DNA of 7,343 nucleotides, taken from positions 1 to 7,343 of the forward strand of contig JAGVIF010000379.1 of the NCBI GenBank assembly GCA_020056205.1, in the 5' to 3' direction. This stretch comes from Lentisphaeria bacterium (GTDB taxonomy: Bacteria > Verrucomicrobiota > Lentisphaeria > Victivallales > GWF2-50-93). Under the pieces are notes generated by a model that had not been told where the DNA came from, did no database searches, and saw only the letters and a program-made list of their open reading frames with translations. The position numbers and the translations under genes are program-made. Shown one piece after another: positions 5,900 to 7,343 of this stretch (position 1 is its first letter; every line of letters begins with the position of its first letter).

Positions 5900-6925
5900 T
5901 TAAGGTTTAAATCCCGGTTGTTCGACGGCGGCGCCGATGAACGCAAGTATGTTTTCCAGAGGGACATCGCCCTCGACAGCGTGCGCCGGCGAGAAAATAT
6001 ATCCTCCCCTTAAACCCTTCTTCAGCAGTTTGTTGCTTTCAGCCCTGACATCTTCCACCGTACCTCTTGGCAGAGTCTTCTGAGTCGACAATCCTCCGTG
6101 GAACGCCAGTTTGCCGTGGTATTTATCCATAAGGGCAGACACATCCATGACTTCCGGCTGAAACGGATTGAAGCAGTTGAGTCCAATTTCTATAAGTTCG
6201 TCAAACAATTCATCCACATCGCCGCAGGAATGGATGAACACTTTTTTCCCTGCGCCGCGGACTTCTCCGTACATCCTCGCAAGCTGGGGCTTGATGAACT
6301 GCCTCCATAGCTCAGGCCCCATCTGAAGCCCGATCTGCTGTCCCCAGTCGTCACCGAAGTAGACCGCGTCAATATCAAGCTTCACTGCTCTCCTGACAAG
6401 CTCTATGTTAAAGTCGGCTATACGTTTCAAAAGTTCCTTAACAAATTCAGGGTGATCAATGAAGTCCATCATCAGATTTTCCATGCCGCGCAGGGTCCAG
6501 GCGCGCTCATAAAGCGAGAAACCGATGTTGTAAACACGATATCTTTCCTGGGCATTTACGCTCTTGAGGCTGTCGTTACCCTCCCAGAAAACGGGATTTT
6601 CAGGATCCGGGAACAAGTGTCCTTTCAAGGCTGGCTCAGGCAATACACATCCCTTCACTATTCCGATGTCCTTATCAACGCTCTTGTCCCAGACAACTCC
6701 GAAAATGTCCTTCTCGCAATCTTTTCCTATCTTGGTGAAAAATCCATTTCCGCCTCCGATGCCGTAAAGGTGCGGATGAAGAAACTGATCCAGATCCTTC
6801 GTCCCATAATGCTTGTGCAGCATTTCCGCCGGCTCCTGCGTGAACCCAAAGCTCCACGGAGAATAAGGAACACTTTTCCCTTCAACGGCAAGCTTCACGA
6901 CTTCCCTCTTCGATATCTTCTTCAT
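5900..6925 (-). CDS. uroporphyrinogen decarboxylase (URO-D) superfamily protein, probable methyltransferase-type
   Basis: The 341 residues have the URO-D/MtaA TIM-barrel layout: an N-terminal PYSPWSFGF segment (20-28), DAVYFGDDWG (186-195), a HSCGDVDELFDELIEIGLN segment (232-250), FNPFQPEVMD (252-261), and a C-terminal HGGLSTQKTLPRG (276-288) with GGYIFSPAHAVEGDVPLENI (307-326). The Arg-rich MRQAGRY segment of true HemE is absent, so heme synthesis is unlikely. HSCG resembles the His-X-Cys zinc ligands of corrinoid:coenzyme M methyltransferases such as MtaA, but the third Cys ligand expected near the C-terminus is replaced (SPAHA), so the substrate is open. The start is backed by AGGGAG (6936-6931) five bases upstream. 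It is convergent with the HicB-like gene, and no corrinoid protein or partner methyltransferase is in view. Confidence 0.85.
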   Translation of the reverse strand: MKKISKREVVKLAVEGKSVPYSPWSFGFTQEPAEMLHKHYGTKDLDQFLHPHLYGIGGGNGFFTKIGKDCEKDIFGVVWDKSVDKDIGIVKGCVLPEPALKGHLFPDPENPVFWEGNDSLKSVNAQERYRVYNIGFSLYERAWTLRGMENLMMDFIDHPEFVKELLKRIADFNIELVRRAVKLDIDAVYFGDDWGQQIGLQMGPELWRQFIKPQLARMYGEVRGAGKKVFIHSCGDVDELFDELIEIGLNCFNPFQPEVMDVSALMDKYHGKLAFHGGLSTQKTLPRGTVEDVRAESNKLLKKGLRGGYIFSPAHAVEGDVPLENILAFIGAAVEQPGFKP

Positions 6926-6936
6926 GGCGTCTCCCT

Positions 6937-6987
6937 GTAAATATTTTTCATTTTATCTTGTCTCAATATACAATGGGAAATATTTAC
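6937..6987. promoter_or_regulatory. inverted repeat flanking the putative promoter of the URO-D gene
   Basis: GTAAATATTT (6937-6946) and AAATATTTAC (6978-6987) are exact 10-bp inverted repeats 31 bases apart, and each holds the palindrome AAATATTT. Between them, on the minus strand, lie -10-like hexamers TAAAAT (6955-6950) and TATATT (6970-6965), without a convincing -35. The arrangement fits a dimeric regulator binding on both sides of the promoter just upstream of the URO-D ribosome binding site. AT-rich composition makes chance matches more likely, so this is only a candidate. Confidence 0.3.
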
Positions 6988-7012
6988 GACGAGTTTTACT
7001 TCTCTCGAATAT

Positions 7013-7135
7013 TTAAGAAATACAGGGGATTTCCGCCATCGAAGCTATCCCTCCCCAAGCGCTTATGGGCTTGTCCGTGAAATCTATTTGCATTTGATTT
7101 TTTACGCCGGCGGATTTAATTTCTTCCCCGTTCAT
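7013..7135 (-). pseudogene. 5' remnant of an IS1380-like transposase gene
   Basis: The ORF has 40 codons with a good ribosome binding site (AAAGGAGC, GGAG at 7148-7145, nine bases before the ATG at 7135). Residues 15-35 (MQIDFTDKPISAWGG then IASMAE) resemble the N-terminal pattern of IS1380-type DDE transposases, which start with a short strand, FTD.PI, then WGG and a helix. Similarity ends after MAE and five residues (IPCIS) lead to a stop, so the rest of the roughly 400-residue transposase is missing and replaced by the upstream region of the URO-D gene. It is a dead fragment that marks a past insertion and deletion. The family call rests on a short motif and is moderate. Confidence 0.5.
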
Positions 7136-7141
7136 TTTTTT

Positions 7142-7185
7142 GTGCTCCTTTTATTTATTCTTGCTGGTTTACTTAAAAGGAGCAC
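7142..7185. repeat. 12-bp inverted repeat covering the transposase ribosome binding site
   Basis: GTGCTCCTTTTA (7142-7153) is the exact reverse complement of TAAAAGGAGCAC (7174-7185), with a 20-base loop. In minus-strand RNA the 3' arm contains the AAAGGAGC Shine-Dalgarno of the transposase remnant, so a transcript that reads in from outside would fold and hide it. A transcript starting inside the loop would not. This is the logic of read-through protection known from IS10 and IS50. No T-tract follows on either strand, so it is not a terminator. Confidence 0.6.
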
Positions 7186-7267
7186 TATTAGCATCTTATG
7201 TCGCTTTTTAAATAAAAATCTTCACTCCAAACGCATTTTTTAGGTTATTGAGTATTTTTCACATTGG
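7186..7267. other. AT-rich spacer upstream of the IS remnant
   Basis: No gene is supported. The stretch is probably the left end of the insertion sequence or its flank, but no terminal inverted repeat partner or target duplication can be paired because the other end of the element is deleted or outside the window. Confidence 0.3.
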
Positions 7268-7293
7268 CATTCGCAATTCGCGAATCGCGAATG
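7268..7293. repeat. 26-bp near-perfect palindrome
   Basis: The 26 bases read CATTCGC at the left end and GCGAATG at the right end, centred on TTCGCGAA, with a single mismatched pair (A7275 opposite C7286). ATTCGCAAT at 7269-7277 and GCGAATCG at 7281-7288 are shared with the palindrome at 59-78. The two copies sit at opposite ends of the window, both next to non-coding DNA, as expected of a short interspersed palindromic repeat. Confidence 0.6.
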
Positions 7294-7343
7294 TATCTTA
7301 ATTACAAACAACACCAAGAGAGACAGGATTATGAAGCCCCAGG

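Noticed and set aside
5900..6925. HemE, the heme-pathway uroporphyrinogen decarboxylase
   Set aside because: The N-terminal MRQAGRY segment needed for substrate binding is missing and other heme genes are absent nearby.

Overview
The window is bacterial chromosome of moderate GC content. It carries a housekeeping core (DNA repair, primary sigma factor, ribosomal protein, initiator tRNA) followed by an accessory stretch with an orphan HicB-like gene, a corrinoid/URO-D-type methyltransferase-like gene and the remnant of an insertion sequence. The lineage cannot be fixed from sequence alone. The sigma-factor region 2.4/3.0 wording (WWIKQSMRRALANQ, RIPVQSAGKINKI), the non-heme URO-D family gene and the lysine-rich sigma N-terminus would fit an uncultivated PVC/Omnitrophota/Elusimicrobiota-like bacterium. 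This is a low-confidence impression.

Layout. Positions 1-110 hold a cluster of short palindromes downstream of mfd. Positions 111-3377 (minus) encode Mfd, the transcription-repair coupling factor. A 57-base divergent spacer (3378-3434) has a perfect TATAAT on each strand. On the plus strand follow a 24-codon basic upstream ORF (3435-3509), a primary sigma factor (3506-4852) whose usual acidic region 1.1 is replaced by about 160 strongly basic residues, rpsU for bS21 (4913-5074, not in the supplied ORF list because it is short), a TATAAT promoter and an initiator tRNA-fMet with encoded CCA (5136-5210). After a featureless spacer comes an orphan HicB-like gene with its own promoter and ribosome binding site (5463-5801). 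On the minus strand, 5900-6925 encodes a URO-D superfamily protein that lacks HemE hallmarks. Positions 6926-7343 hold an inverted repeat around the likely promoter of that gene, a 40-codon 5' remnant of an IS1380-like transposase (7013-7135) whose ribosome binding site lies in a 12-bp inverted repeat, and a near-perfect 26-bp palindrome related to the one at the window start.

How it fits together. The sigma factor, bS21 and initiator tRNA all act at the initiation of transcription or translation, and rpoD-rpsU is a rearranged macromolecular-synthesis operon without dnaG at this site. The mfd gene diverges from rpoD, so a repair-coupled RNA polymerase translocase and the main sigma factor share one compact control region. 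No unmistakable new multi-gene system is visible. The most unusual items are the basic sigma N-terminus with its overlapping upstream ORF, the variant initiator tRNA, the hairpin-masked transposase start and the shared palindromic repeat.
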